Positions 8,373 through 16,606 of a stretch of 64,000 nt of DNA are shown here, piece after piece. This stretch comes from Streptomyces sp. KL109B (GTDB lineage Bacteria > Actinomycetota > Actinomycetes > Streptomycetales > Streptomycetaceae): NCBI RefSeq assembly GCF_030766935.1, contig NZ_JASERL010000001.1, positions 806,001-870,000 on the forward strand. Direction: 5' to 3'. Each line of letters starts with the position of its first letter. Position 1 is the first letter of the stretch. The position numbers and the translations under genes were made by a program. The notes under the pieces are model-generated. The model had not been told where the DNA came from, did no database searches, and saw only the letters and a list, made by a program, of their open reading frames with translations.

Positions 8373-9227
8373 ATGTGCTCCATGAGCCACCCCGAGATCC
8401 CGCATACCCCACATACGGACCACCCACCCGCACACCGTTCCTATGACGGGTCCAGTGGAGAGTCCAATGATGCGTCCTATGACGGGCTCGTCGCCGAAGC
8501 GGTGGCCGCGCCCACCGAGGGCTGGGACTTCTCCTGGTTCGACGGGAGGGCCACCGAGGAGCGGCCCTCGTGGGGGTACGCCCGGCTGATGGGGGAGCGC
8601 CTCGCCCGCGTGGAATCCGCGCTCGATCTGCACACCGGTGGCGGCGAGGTGCTGAATCTGGCACCGAAACTCCCGCCGCTCATGGCCGCGACCGAAGGCT
8701 GGCCCCCGAATGTGGAGAAGGCCACCCGGCTCCTCGGTCCGCGCGGCGTCGTGGTCGTCGCCGCGCCCGACGACGCCCCGCTGCCCTTCGCGGGCGCCGC
8801 CTTCGACCTCGTCACCGCCCGCCACCCGGTCAAGGCGCCCTTCGGTGAGATCGCGCGCGTGCTTCGCCCCGGCGGCACGTACTTCGCCCAACACGTGGGC
8901 CCTGCCAGCGTGTTCGAGCTCGTCGAGTACTTCCTCGGCCCGCAGCCGGAGGCCCGCCGGGGCCGCGATCCCGAGGTGGAGGCCGCGCAGGCGCGCGCCG
9001 CCGGCCTGGAGATCGTCGACCTGCGCGCCGAGCGGCTGCGCATGGAGTTCCACGACATCGGTGCCGTTGTGCACTTTTTGCGGAAGGTGGTGTGGATGGT
9101 GCCGGGTTTCACAGTCGAGGCGTACGAGCCTCAACTCCGCGCCCTGCATGAGCAGATCAAGGAGGGCGGGCCGTTCGTGGCGCACAGCACCCGGCACCTC
9201 ATCGAGGCCCGCAAGCCACAGTCGTAG
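8373..9227 (+). CDS. Class I SAM-dependent methyltransferase-like protein
   Basis: A 284-residue protein (276 if the in-frame ATG at 8382 is used). The SAM-binding part shows ALDLHTGGGEVLNLAP, an acidic loop with PLPFAGAAFDLVTARHPV, and the common ARVLRPGGTYFAQHVG motif of small-molecule methyltransferases. The glycine loop is a degenerate version of the usual GxGxG, and the C-terminal half (HDIGAVVHFLRKVVWMVPGF) matches actinobacterial proteins of this group. The substrate cannot be deduced. It is divergent from the P450; no clear ribosome site distinguishes the two starts. Confidence 0.85.
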   Translation: MCSMSHPEIPHTPHTDHPPAHRSYDGSSGESNDASYDGLVAEAVAAPTEGWDFSWFDGRATEERPSWGYARLMGERLARVESALDLHTGGGEVLNLAPKLPPLMAATEGWPPNVEKATRLLGPRGVVVVAAPDDAPLPFAGAAFDLVTARHPVKAPFGEIARVLRPGGTYFAQHVGPASVFELVEYFLGPQPEARRGRDPEVEAAQARAAGLEIVDLRAERLRMEFHDIGAVVHFLRKVVWMVPGFTVEAYEPQLRALHEQIKEGGPFVAHSTRHLIEARKPQS

Positions 9228-9299
9228 CGACAGTCATAGCCACAGTCGTGGCCACAGTCATAGCCAGTCATAACCACAGTCATAGCCACAGCTGTGGCT
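9214..9299 (+). repeat. Degenerate 12-bp tandem repeat ending in a 16-bp palindrome
   Basis: Variants of CCACAGTCATAG follow each other across the methyltransferase stop codon. The array ends with the perfect palindrome AGCCACAGCTGTGGCT at 9284-9299, which may act as a transcription terminator. The last residues of the methyltransferase are encoded by the repeat. Confidence 0.85.
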
Positions 9300-9354
9300 C
9301 TGGTCGCCTCCGTAACTCTGGCCTCTACAGCCGTCTCGCGTAAGGTCCCGCCCC

Positions 9355-10047
9355 ATGAGCCACACGCAATTCAGCCAAGCCTTTCTGTACGAGACCGAGC
9401 GGCACGCGGCGTGGGGTGGCGCTCAGCTCGAAGCTCTCATGGGGTTCCTGCCGGAGGGGTCGTCGTGGACGGCCGACCTGCCGACGTGCCGGTACCGGCA
9501 GGGCCATGTGGACCTGCGCGTCGGCGTCCTCGGCACGTACGACTCCGCGCGGCGGTCGTGGATGTGGGGCTGGGCCAACCCCGAACTGCGCGGCACGCCC
9601 GTCGCGGCGCTCTCCGAGCACGTAGGGCGATTCGGCCAGAGTCACCAGATAGCCGAGTTCACGACGCAGCAGCTCGATCTGTCCGGCTTCCCCGACCCCC
9701 GGCGCGCCGCCGAGACCCTGGCCTTCGCGGGCATGGGCGTGGTCGGGGCCCCCGGCTACATCGGCGTACCCGCGAGCGCCGAGACCCAGGTCTACTTCCT
9801 GCCCGAGGACCCGCAGGTGCCGCGCGCCGCCCTCGACCCGGTCACGCTGCCGCGCACCCTCGTGCAGGCCGAGGGTCTGCTCGGCGTCGACGCCAGGCGC
9901 CTGGTCACGGGCTTCTTCGACCACCACGGGGTGGCGTACCGGGACAACGGCGGACAGATCGCCGCCGAGCTGCCCGGCTCCGTACCCGCCGAGATCGGCT
10001 TCGACGAGGCGGGCCGCATCGCGGGCATCCGCCTCGCCCTGCACTGA
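9355..10047 (+). CDS. DUF6882-like protein of unknown function
   Basis: A 230-residue soluble protein with no signal peptide. Features include YRQGHVDLRVGVLGTYDSARRSWMWGWANP and FAGMGVVGAPGYIGVPAS, which I associate with the actinobacterial DUF6882 family, mainly from memory. No catalytic motif is evident. It stands alone between a repeat array and the convergent ArsR-family gene, whose stop is 39 bp away. Confidence 0.8.
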   Translation: MSHTQFSQAFLYETERHAAWGGAQLEALMGFLPEGSSWTADLPTCRYRQGHVDLRVGVLGTYDSARRSWMWGWANPELRGTPVAALSEHVGRFGQSHQIAEFTTQQLDLSGFPDPRRAAETLAFAGMGVVGAPGYIGVPASAETQVYFLPEDPQVPRAALDPVTLPRTLVQAEGLLGVDARRLVTGFFDHHGVAYRDNGGQIAAELPGSVPAEIGFDEAGRIAGIRLALH

Positions 10048-10086
10048 AGGCCGCGCCCGCCCCGGAAGCCCCGGGAGGCACAGCGG

Positions 10087-10437
10087 CTACGCCCCGTCGC
10101 GCAGCCCGAGACGCAGGTGCTCCACGTGGAAGAGCGCCTGGTCGAGCAGCTGCGCGACGTGGTCGTCGTACAGCGCGTAGACGATCGAGCGCCCCTTGCG
10201 CTCGCCGCTGACCAGGCCCAGATTGCGCAGCAGCCGCAGCTGGTGCGAGCACGCGGACTGTTCGAGGCCGGCCGCCTCCGCCAGCTCGCCGACCGCGCAC
10301 GGCCCCTCCTGAAGGCGCGCCAGGATGCGCAGCCGCGAGGGGGTGGCGAGGGCCTGGAGCGTCGCCGCGACATCGGCCGCGCCCACGGCGTCGAGCCGTT
10401 CGCGGGTGCCGCTCCTGTCATCGATTCCATGGCCCAT
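10087..10437 (-). CDS. ArsR/SmtB-family metal-sensing repressor
   Basis: A 116-residue winged-helix repressor. The core LQALATPSRLRILARLQEGPCAVGELAEAAGLEQSACSHQLRLLRNLGLVSGERKGRSIVYALYDDHVAQLL is a standard ArsR-family DNA-binding domain. The recognition helix has the sequence QSACSHQLRLLRN, and the C-terminal HVAQLLDQALFHVEHL has several His residues like the NmtR/CzrA alpha5 metal site. It diverges from a P1B-4 metal ATPase and a palindromic operator lies between them, so it probably represses the exporter (and itself) until metal binds. An in-frame ATG at 10446 is an alternative start. Confidence 0.9.
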   Translation of the reverse strand: MGHGIDDRSGTRERLDAVGAADVAATLQALATPSRLRILARLQEGPCAVGELAEAAGLEQSACSHQLRLLRNLGLVSGERKGRSIVYALYDDHVAQLLDQALFHVEHLRLGLRDGA

Positions 10438-10480
10438 GGGTCTCATCGTATCCAGGCCGGGGCCGACCGCCATGGCATGT

Positions 10481-10496
10481 ATGAAGAGGTCTTCAT
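10481..10496. promoter_or_regulatory. Palindromic ArsR-type operator
   Basis: ATGAAGAGGTCTTCAT is a perfect inverted repeat (7+2+7), close to the TGAA-N6-TTCA pattern bound by SmtB/NmtR/CzrA-type regulators. It lies between the divergent repressor and ATPase genes and overlaps the apparent ribosome-binding site (GAAGAGG) of the ATPase start at 10495. Confidence 0.8.
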
Positions 10497-12501
10497 GTGT
10501 TCCTGTATTGTGTGCCGCATGCCCGCCCCCGCCACCGCCCTGTCCGAGCGCGCGGCACCCGCGCCCGCCGCGGCGACGCCCGCCACCCGCACCCGCACCC
10601 CGCTCCTCGCCCTCCCCGAAGCGCGCTGGGCCGCGGCCGCCACCGTCGCCTTCCTCCTCGCCCTCCCGCTCCAACTCCTCGACGCCACCGCCTGGTTGTG
10701 GGGCCCGCTGTACGCGCTCTGCTACGTCGCCGGGGGCTGGGAACCGGGCCTCGAAGGCCTCAAGGCGCTGCGCGAGAAGACCCTCGACGTCGACCTCCTG
10801 ATGGTCGTGGCCGCGCTCGGCGCCGCCGCGATCGGGCAGGTCATGGACGGCGCCCTGCTCGTCGTGATCTTCGCGACCTCCGGCGCCCTGGAGGCCCTCG
10901 CCACCGCCCGCACCGAGGACAGCGTGCGCGGCCTCCTCGACCTGGCCCCGCCCACGGCCACCCGCCTCGCCCCCGACGGCGCCGAGGAGACGGTCGGCAC
11001 GGACCAACTGGCCGTCGGCGACGTCCTGTTGATCCGCCCCGGCGAACGCGTCGGCGCCGACGCCCGCGTCCTGTCCGGCGCCGGCGACATCGACCAGGCC
11101 ACCATCACCGGCGAACCCCTGCCCGTACCCAAGACCGTCGGCGACGAGGTCTTCGCCGGCACCCTCAACGGCACCGGCGCGCTGCGCGTCCGCGTCGTCC
11201 GCGACCCCTCCGACACGGTCATCGCCCGCATCGTCGCCCTCGTCGAGGAGGCGACCCGCACCAAGGCGCCGACGCAGCTCTTCGTCGAGCGCGTCGAGCA
11301 GCGCTACGCGCTGGGCATGGTCGCCGCGACCCTGGCGGTCTTCCTGGTCCCGCCGGCCTTCGGCGACGCGCTCACGGACGCGCTCCTGCGGGCCATGACG
11401 TTCATGATCGTGGCCTCACCGTGCGCCGTGGTGCTCGCGACGATGCCGCCCTTGCTGTCGGCGATCGCGAACGCGGGCCGCCACGGCGTCCTCGTCAAGT
11501 CGGCGGTGGTCATGGAACGCGTCGGCCGCACGGACACCGTCGCCTTCGACAAGACGGGTACGTTGACGGAGGGCGTTCCGCAGGTGACCGACATCCGGCC
11601 CGAACCTCCGTACACGGAAGCCGAGTTGCTCACCCTGGCCGCCTCCGTCGAGCAACCCAGCGAACACCCGGTGGGCCGCGCGATCGTCAAGGCGGCAACA
11701 GACCGCGACCTCCCCCTCCACCCCGTGGAGTCCTTCGACTCACTCCCGGGCAGGGGCGTCTCGGCGAGGGTCTTCAGGGGCGCGGGGAACTGCGCGCCCA
11801 GCCACGACGCCGCGACACCCGACGACGACCCGGTCACCGTCTCCGTAGGCTCCCCACCCCACCTGGGGCTGGACCCCACCTCCACTCCCGGAACCGAGGT
11901 CGCGGTCACCGCCAACGGCGCACCCGCCGGCCGCCTCACACTCACCGACACCCTCCGCCCCACCGCCCCGGAAGCCGTACAAGCCCTCAAGGCCCGCACC
12001 GGTACCGCCCCCCTCCTCCTCACCGGCGACCACGAACACGCCGCCCAAGCCGTGGCCCACGAGGTCGGCATCGCCCCCGCCGACGTACACGCCGGCCTCC
12101 TGCCCCACGAAAAGGCGGCGGTCGTCCGCGAGTTGGCGGCAGCCAGCCGCACCGTCCTCCTGGTCGGCGACGGAGTCAACGACGCCCCGGCCCTCGCCGC
12201 CGCCCGCACCGGCGTCGCCATGGGCCGCGGCGGCTCCGACCTGGCCCTGGAAACCGCGGACGCGATCCTCGTACGGGACGAACTGGGCGCGCTGGAGCGG
12301 ACGGTGGCGCTCTCCCGGCGCGCGCGTCGCCTCGTCGTCCAGAACCTGGTGATCGCGGGCGTCTTCATCACCGGCCTCGTCGTCTGGGACCTGGTGGGAC
12401 ACCTCCCGCTGCCGCTCGGCGTCGCGGGCCACGAGGGCTCGACCGTCCTGGTCGGCCTCAACGGCCTGCGCCTGCTGCGCGAGCGCGCCTGGACACGGTG
12501 A
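10495..12501 (+). CDS. P1B-4-type heavy-metal-exporting ATPase (CtpD/CtpJ/CoaT-like)
   Basis: A 668-residue P-type ATPase. It has TITGEPLP (actuator domain), DKTGTLTEG with the phosphorylated Asp at about 352, SEHPVG (nucleotide domain), and GDGVNDAPAL. The transport motif ASPCAVV (SPC at about 308-310) and HEGST at about 646-650 in the last helix define subgroup P1B-4, which exports Co, Fe, Zn or Ni ions. No classical N-terminal metal-binding domain is present. I chose ATG 10495 because GAAGAGG lies 5 bp upstream; this gives an N-terminus MCSCIVCRMP with three Cys. The alternative ATG at 10519 lacks a ribosome site. A repetitive element is inserted within the nucleotide-binding domain (11776-11810). 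Confidence 0.92.
   Translation: MCSCIVCRMPAPATALSERAAPAPAAATPATRTRTPLLALPEARWAAAATVAFLLALPLQLLDATAWLWGPLYALCYVAGGWEPGLEGLKALREKTLDVDLLMVVAALGAAAIGQVMDGALLVVIFATSGALEALATARTEDSVRGLLDLAPPTATRLAPDGAEETVGTDQLAVGDVLLIRPGERVGADARVLSGAGDIDQATITGEPLPVPKTVGDEVFAGTLNGTGALRVRVVRDPSDTVIARIVALVEEATRTKAPTQLFVERVEQRYALGMVAATLAVFLVPPAFGDALTDALLRAMTFMIVASPCAVVLATMPPLLSAIANAGRHGVLVKSAVVMERVGRTDTVAFDKTGTLTEGVPQVTDIRPEPPYTEAELLTLAASVEQPSEHPVGRAIVKAATDRDLPLHPVESFDSLPGRGVSARVFRGAGNCAPSHDAATPDDDPVTVSVGSPPHLGLDPTSTPGTEVAVTANGAPAGRLTLTDTLRPTAPEAVQALKARTGTAPLLLTGDHEHAAQAVAHEVGIAPADVHAGLLPHEKAAVVRELAAASRTVLLVGDGVNDAPALAAARTGVAMGRGGSDLALETADAILVRDELGALERTVALSRRARRLVVQNLVIAGVFITGLVVWDLVGHLPLPLGVAGHEGSTVLVGLNGLRLLRERAWTR
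11776..11810 (+). repeat. Streptomyces GCGCGGGGAACTGCGCG-type repeat inside the ATPase gene
   Basis: AGGGGCGCGGGGAACTGCGC followed by GCCCAGCCACGACGC matches, from memory, an element scattered in many Streptomyces intergenic regions. Here it is read in frame as FRGAGNCAPSHDA in the nucleotide-binding domain of the metal ATPase. Confidence 0.75.
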
Positions 12502-12890
12502 GTGGGGGAGCGGCCCCGAGGCGGCCCCGAGGTGGTCCCGAGGTGGTCCCGAGCGGGTGATCCGGATCGTTATCTGTCCGCGATCGAACCACACCTAAAA
12601 CTCACGTAAGTTCAGACCAACGGCAATTCGCGTGAGCAAAGCTGCGCGTCGGTACCGCGCAGTGGAGGGGGCTGCGCGGTACCCCGGCCGTAATCACGCC
12701 ATTCATTCCGGTCCGACCCCGCGGGCGGACGGGACGCCGCCCTCGCGTCAACTCCGCGTGTGACACGGGAGAGGGACGCCGCGCCAGGGGCCGCGAAGCC
12801 CGCGAAACCGGGCCGCGGACGCCGTCCGACCAGCCGTGGGGCGGCCTGAAAGAAACCTCCGGGCGTCGCCGGACGACTTCGGAGCGTAGT
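12502..12890. other. Non-coding stretch downstream of the metal ATPase
   Basis: About 390 bp with no convincing gene. Overlapping minus-strand frames of about 98 codons are present, but they lack any family signature. The part near 12555-12640 is relatively AT-rich. The distal end probably contains the promoter of the small RNA that follows. Confidence 0.5.
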
Positions 12891-12894
12891 TGTG

Positions 12895-12991
12895 GCACGC
12901 CGATGCACCCGTCGGCACTTACGAAGGGTTATGGTGGAAACCCCCCCTCGGGCCGGTCCATCTCCCCCCCCATGGACCGGCCCGTTTTTTG
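12895..12991 (+). ncRNA. Probable 6C small RNA
   Basis: The segment has two cytosine runs, seven C at 12941-12947 and eight C at 12964-12971. The second is the loop of a strong hairpin (arms 12950-12961 and 12972-12983) followed by TTTTTT. The first lies next to a possible CGAAGGG/CCCCTCG stem. Actinobacterial 6C RNAs are defined by paired stem-loops carrying at least six C each and ending in a terminator, so this fits well. An upstream GCCGA/TCGGC hairpin may be part of it. No plus-strand gene lies within 390 bp upstream, which argues for an independent transcript. The 5' end is approximate. Confidence 0.72.
12950..12990 (+). terminator. Intrinsic terminator (3' hairpin of the 6C RNA)
   Basis: Arms GGGCCGGTCCAT and ATGGACCGGCCC are perfectly complementary with a C-rich loop, followed by G and six T. 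This is the only textbook hairpin-plus-T-run terminator I noticed in the window. Confidence 0.9.
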
Positions 12992-13034
12992 TCCCATTCC
13001 CGGCGGGGCGAACCCCGGCTCCCGGTGCGGGAGT

Positions 13035-14072
13035 TCAGCGTCGGCCGTTCCAGATGTTGGTGCCGGCCGTGGAGATGGCGAACGAGTCGATTTCGGTCAG
13101 CTCCCCGTCGGTCAGCTTCGGGCCTTCCAGCGCCGCCAGGTTCTCCTCCAGCTGCTTCACGCTGGACGCGCCGATCAGCGCCGACGTCATCCGCTCGTCC
13201 CGCAGCACCCAGCTCAGCGCGAGCTGTGCGAGGGACTGGCCGCGGCGCTGCGCGATGTCATTGAGCCCGTTCAGGCGGCGGACCACGTCCTCGCTCAGCA
13301 GGTTCGGGTCCAGGGACTTGCCCTGCGTCGCGCGCGAGCCCTCCGGGATCTCCTTCAGGTACTTGCCGGTCAACAGGCCCTGCGCGAGCGGCGCGAAGGA
13401 GATGCAGCCCATCCCGGCCGCCTCCAGCGTGTCCAGCAGATTGTCGTCCTCGGTCCAGCGGTTCAGCATCGAGTACGAGGGCTGGTGGATCAGCGCCGGA
13501 ACGCCCATCTCCCGCAGCAGGCGCGCCGCTTCGGCCGTCTGCTCGCTGTTGTACGAGGACACCCCCACGTACAACGCCTTGCCCTGCTGGACGGCGGAGG
13601 CGAGCGCGCCCATCGTCTCTTCCAGCGGGGTGTCCGGGTCGAAGCGGTGCGAGTAGAAGATGTCGACGTAGTCGAGGCCCATCCGCTTCAGGGACGCGTC
13701 CAGCGACGACATCAGGTACTTGCGGCTGCCCCACTCCCCGTACGGGCCGGGGTGCATGCGATAGCCCGCCTTGGACGAGATGACCAGTTCGTCCCGGTAC
13801 GGCGTGAAGTCCTGCGCGAAGATCTTGCCAAAGTTCAACTCGGCGCTGCCGGGCGGCGGCCCGTAGTTGTTCGCCAGATCGAAGTGTGTGACGCCCAGGT
13901 CGAAGGCGCGGCGCAGGATCGAGCGCTGGCTTGCAAGTGTGCGGTCGTCCCCGAAGTTGTGCCACAGTCCGAGGGAGACGGCGGGGAGCTTGAGACCGCT
14001 GCGGCCCGTGCGCCGGTACTCCATGGAACCGTACCGGTCCGCCGAGGCGACGTAAGGAGAGGTGTCGTTCAT
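13035..14072 (-). CDS. mgrA: Aldo/keto reductase, YghZ/MgrA-like
   Basis: A 345-residue NADPH-dependent TIM-barrel reductase. The active-site Asp and Tyr lie in FDLANNYGPPPGSAE, the Lys in VISSKAGYRMHPGPYGEWGSRKYL, and the His in IFYSHRFDPDTP. The insertion GPYGEWGSRKYL and end segment NIWNGRR resemble E. coli YghZ (L-glyceraldehyde 3-phosphate reductase), so detoxification of aldehydes is likely. It is transcribed toward the 6C RNA and diverges from the cis-prenyltransferase gene. Confidence 0.92.
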   Translation of the reverse strand: MNDTSPYVASADRYGSMEYRRTGRSGLKLPAVSLGLWHNFGDDRTLASQRSILRRAFDLGVTHFDLANNYGPPPGSAELNFGKIFAQDFTPYRDELVISSKAGYRMHPGPYGEWGSRKYLMSSLDASLKRMGLDYVDIFYSHRFDPDTPLEETMGALASAVQQGKALYVGVSSYNSEQTAEAARLLREMGVPALIHQPSYSMLNRWTEDDNLLDTLEAAGMGCISFAPLAQGLLTGKYLKEIPEGSRATQGKSLDPNLLSEDVVRRLNGLNDIAQRRGQSLAQLALSWVLRDERMTSALIGASSVKQLEENLAALEGPKLTDGELTEIDSFAISTAGTNIWNGRR

Positions 14073-14182
14073 GGATACGAAGCTACGTCAGGCCTCTGAC
14101 ACCCCATAGCAAGGCACCCGTACCCCACCCGAGTAGGCTTCCGCCTTCGGGGACTTCCATATGCACGGAGGGCAAAAAGACC

Positions 14183-14956
14183 GTGAACCTGCGCGACAGG
14201 CTGCGCGGCCTGCTGGTCAGGCTGTACGCACGCCGGGTGGAAGGCCACCTGGACCACGCCCAGGTGCCCAAGCACATCGGCGTCATCATGGATGGCAACC
14301 GCCGCTGGGCCAAGGCCGCCGGATCCACCACCGCCCAGGGCCACCAGGCGGGCGCGGCCAAGATCGAGGAGTTCCTCGGCTGGTGCAGCGAGACGGACGT
14401 GGAGGTCGTCACACTCTGGCTGCTCTCCACGGACAACTTCGACCGTCCCCAGGAAGAGCTCGTCCCGCTCCTCGGCATCATCGAGGGCGTCGTCCGTGAG
14501 CTCGCCGCCGACGGCCGCTGGCGCGTCCAGCACGTCGGCGCCACCGACATCCTCCCGGCCGGCCTGCGCAACACGCTCAAGGAGGCCGAGGAGGCCACCG
14601 CGGGGCGCGACGGGATAGTGGTCAACGTCGCGATCGGCTACGGCGGCCGCCAGGAGATCGCCGACGCCGTCCGCTCGATGCTGCTCGACGCCGCCGACAA
14701 GGGGCAGTCCCTGGAGCAGGTCGCCGACACCGTCACGGTCGACGCCATCGGCAAGCACCTGTACACCAAGGAGCAGGCCGACCCGGACCTCGTCATCCGC
14801 ACCAGCGGCGAGCAGCGCCTGTCCGGCTTCATGCTCTGGCAGACGGCGCACTCCGAGTACTACTTCTGTGAAGTCTTCTGGCCGGCCTTCCGCAAGGTCG
14901 ACTTCCTGCGCGCGATGCGCGACTACGCGCTGCGTCACCGCCGTTTCGGCGGCTGA
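14183..14956 (+). CDS. uppS: Isoprenyl (cis-prenyl) diphosphate synthase, UppS family
   Basis: A 257-residue cis-prenyltransferase that condenses isopentenyl diphosphate onto an allylic primer. Signature motifs are HIGVIMDGNRRWAK (catalytic Asp at about residue 37), STDNFDRP, and DLVIRTSGEQRLSGFMLWQ near the C-terminus. Streptomyces usually carry two such enzymes, one for the C55 carrier and one making shorter products; the sequence alone does not tell which this is. A GTG start follows GGAGGGCAAAAAGACC. It precedes the PhoH-like gene in the same direction. Confidence 0.93.
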   Translation: MNLRDRLRGLLVRLYARRVEGHLDHAQVPKHIGVIMDGNRRWAKAAGSTTAQGHQAGAAKIEEFLGWCSETDVEVVTLWLLSTDNFDRPQEELVPLLGIIEGVVRELAADGRWRVQHVGATDILPAGLRNTLKEAEEATAGRDGIVVNVAIGYGGRQEIADAVRSMLLDAADKGQSLEQVADTVTVDAIGKHLYTKEQADPDLVIRTSGEQRLSGFMLWQTAHSEYYFCEVFWPAFRKVDFLRAMRDYALRHRRFGG

Positions 14957-15280
14957 CCTACGGCCACCTACGGCCACCTACGGTCACTGAGGGACGTACG
15001 TCATCGGGAGTTAACGCACGCGTCGTCATATGCCCTTGCATGGCGGCGCGTGTTCGAGGGAATAAGCCTTCCAGGTCGGTGTCCGAACCAAGGGACACCG
15101 CATCTCAGCGGGCGGCACGGGGCCGTCCGCCCGGGAGGCCCTTTGCACCAGGACGACCGTACGCAGACGGGTACGGATGACGACTTGGAGGGCCGGTTCT
15201 CGGCCCGCGCATCGCGGCCCATGAACCGGTCCCGAGAACTCCGTCGCTCCCCGACCTCTTCCGAGGGGGTACGTCCTTCC
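14957..15280 (+). other. Gap between uppS and the PhoH gene
   Basis: About 320 bp. It starts with short direct repeats of CCTACGGCCA. A GC-rich inverted repeat around 15110-15145 (GGGCGGCAC..CCGTCCGCCC) could be a leader hairpin. The PhoH reading frame is open back to 15050, but the residues there look non-conserved, so I treat the region as non-coding leader. Confidence 0.5.
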
Positions 15281-16606
15281 GTGGTGACCAGCAACAAGCG
15301 CCTCCCCAAGCCCGACCGGCGCACCTATGTTCTCGACACCAGCGTCCTGCTGGCCGATCCGAACGCCATGACCCGTTTCGACGAACACGAAGTCGTCCTT
15401 CCTGTCGTCGTGGTCACGGAGTTGGAGGCCAAGCGGAATCATCCGGAGCTGGGTTACTTCGCCAGGCAGGCGCTGCGCCTGCTCGACGACTACCGGATCC
15501 GCCACGGACGCCTGGACGCGCCGATCCCCACCGGCGAACTGGGCGGCACCCTGCGCGTCGAGCTCAACCACTCCGACCCCAGCGTGCTGCCCTCCGGGTA
15601 CCGCCTGGGCGACAACGACAGCCGCATCCTCGCGGTCGCCCGCAATCTGCAGGCCGAGGGATACGACGTCACCGTCGTGTCGAAGGACCTGCCGTTGCGC
15701 ATCAAGGCGTCCTCGGTGGGCCTCCTCGCCGAGGAGTACCGCGCCGAACTCGCCATCACGGACTCCGGCTGGACCGGAATGTCCGAACTGGCGCTGCCCG
15801 CCGAGCAGGTCGACCTCCTCTTCGAAGAGGACACCCTCTACGTTCCCGAGGCCGCCGACCTGCCCGTGCACACGGGCCTGACCATCCACTCCGAGCGCGG
15901 CAAGGCGCTCGGCAGGGTCACGCCCGAGGGCAACGTCCGCCTGGTGCGCGGCGATCGGGAGGCCTTCGGCCTCAAGGGCCGCAGCGCGGAGCAACGTATC
16001 GCCCTCGACCTCCTCCTCGACCCGGACATCGGCATCATCTCGATGGGCGGCCGGGCCGGCACCGGCAAGTCCGCGCTCGCGCTCTGCGCGGGCCTGGAGG
16101 CCGTCCTGGAGCGCCGCCAGCACCAGAAGGTGATGGTCTTCCGTCCGCTCTACGCGGTCGGCGGGCAGGAGCTCGGCTATCTGCCGGGCACCGAGGCCGA
16201 GAAGATGGGGCCTTGGGCGCAGGCGGTCTTCGACACGCTGTCCGCCGTCACCTCGCGCGAGGTCATCGAGGAGGTCACCGCGCGCGGCATGCTGGAGGTC
16301 CTGCCGCTCACCCACATCAGGGGCCGCTCGCTGCACGACGCGTTCGTGATCGTGGACGAGGCGCAGTCCCTGGAGCGGAACGTTCTTCTGACGGTCCTGT
16401 CCCGCGTCGGCGCCAACTCGCGTGTCGTCCTCACCCATGACGTCGCCCAGCGCGACAACCTTCGGGTGGGTCGGTACGACGGAGTTGTCGCGGTCGTCGA
16501 GAAGCTCAAGGGGCATCCTCTCTTCGCGCATGTCACACTCACGCGCTCGGAGCGGTCGCAGATCGCGGCGCTGGTGACCGAAATGCTGGAGGACGGTCAG
16601 ATCTAG
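15281..16606 (+). CDS. phoH: PhoH2-type protein: PIN domain fused to PhoH ATPase
   Basis: A 441-residue two-domain protein. Residues about 12-140 form a PIN nuclease domain ([40 protein letters not shown], with the acidic residues conserved). The rest is a PhoH P-loop ATPase with Walker [13 protein letters not shown] at about 255-265 and Walker [12 protein letters not shown]. PhoH2 proteins act as ATP-dependent RNA helicase/ribonucleases. I chose GTG 15281 because conservation begins with [14 protein letters not shown] and a G-rich purine tract lies about 12 bp upstream; ATG 15221 is an alternative. No antitoxin-like gene overlaps it. Confidence 0.92.
   Translation: MVTSNKRLPKPDRRTYVLDTSVLLADPNAMTRFDEHEVVLPVVVVTELEAKRNHPELGYFARQALRLLDDYRIRHGRLDAPIPTGELGGTLRVELNHSDPSVLPSGYRLGDNDSRILAVARNLQAEGYDVTVVSKDLPLRIKASSVGLLAEEYRAELAITDSGWTGMSELALPAEQVDLLFEEDTLYVPEAADLPVHTGLTIHSERGKALGRVTPEGNVRLVRGDREAFGLKGRSAEQRIALDLLLDPDIGIISMGGRAGTGKSALALCAGLEAVLERRQHQKVMVFRPLYAVGGQELGYLPGTEAEKMGPWAQAVFDTLSAVTSREVIEEVTARGMLEVLPLTHIRGRSLHDAFVIVDEAQSLERNVLLTVLSRVGANSRVVLTHDVAQRDNLRVGRYDGVVAVVEKLKGHPLFAHVTLTRSERSQIAALVTEMLEDGQI

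Noticed and set aside
12602..12908. Two overlapping minus-strand frames of about 98 codons
   Set aside because: No ribosome site, Arg/Pro-biased composition and no family; they also run into the probable 6C RNA promoter region.
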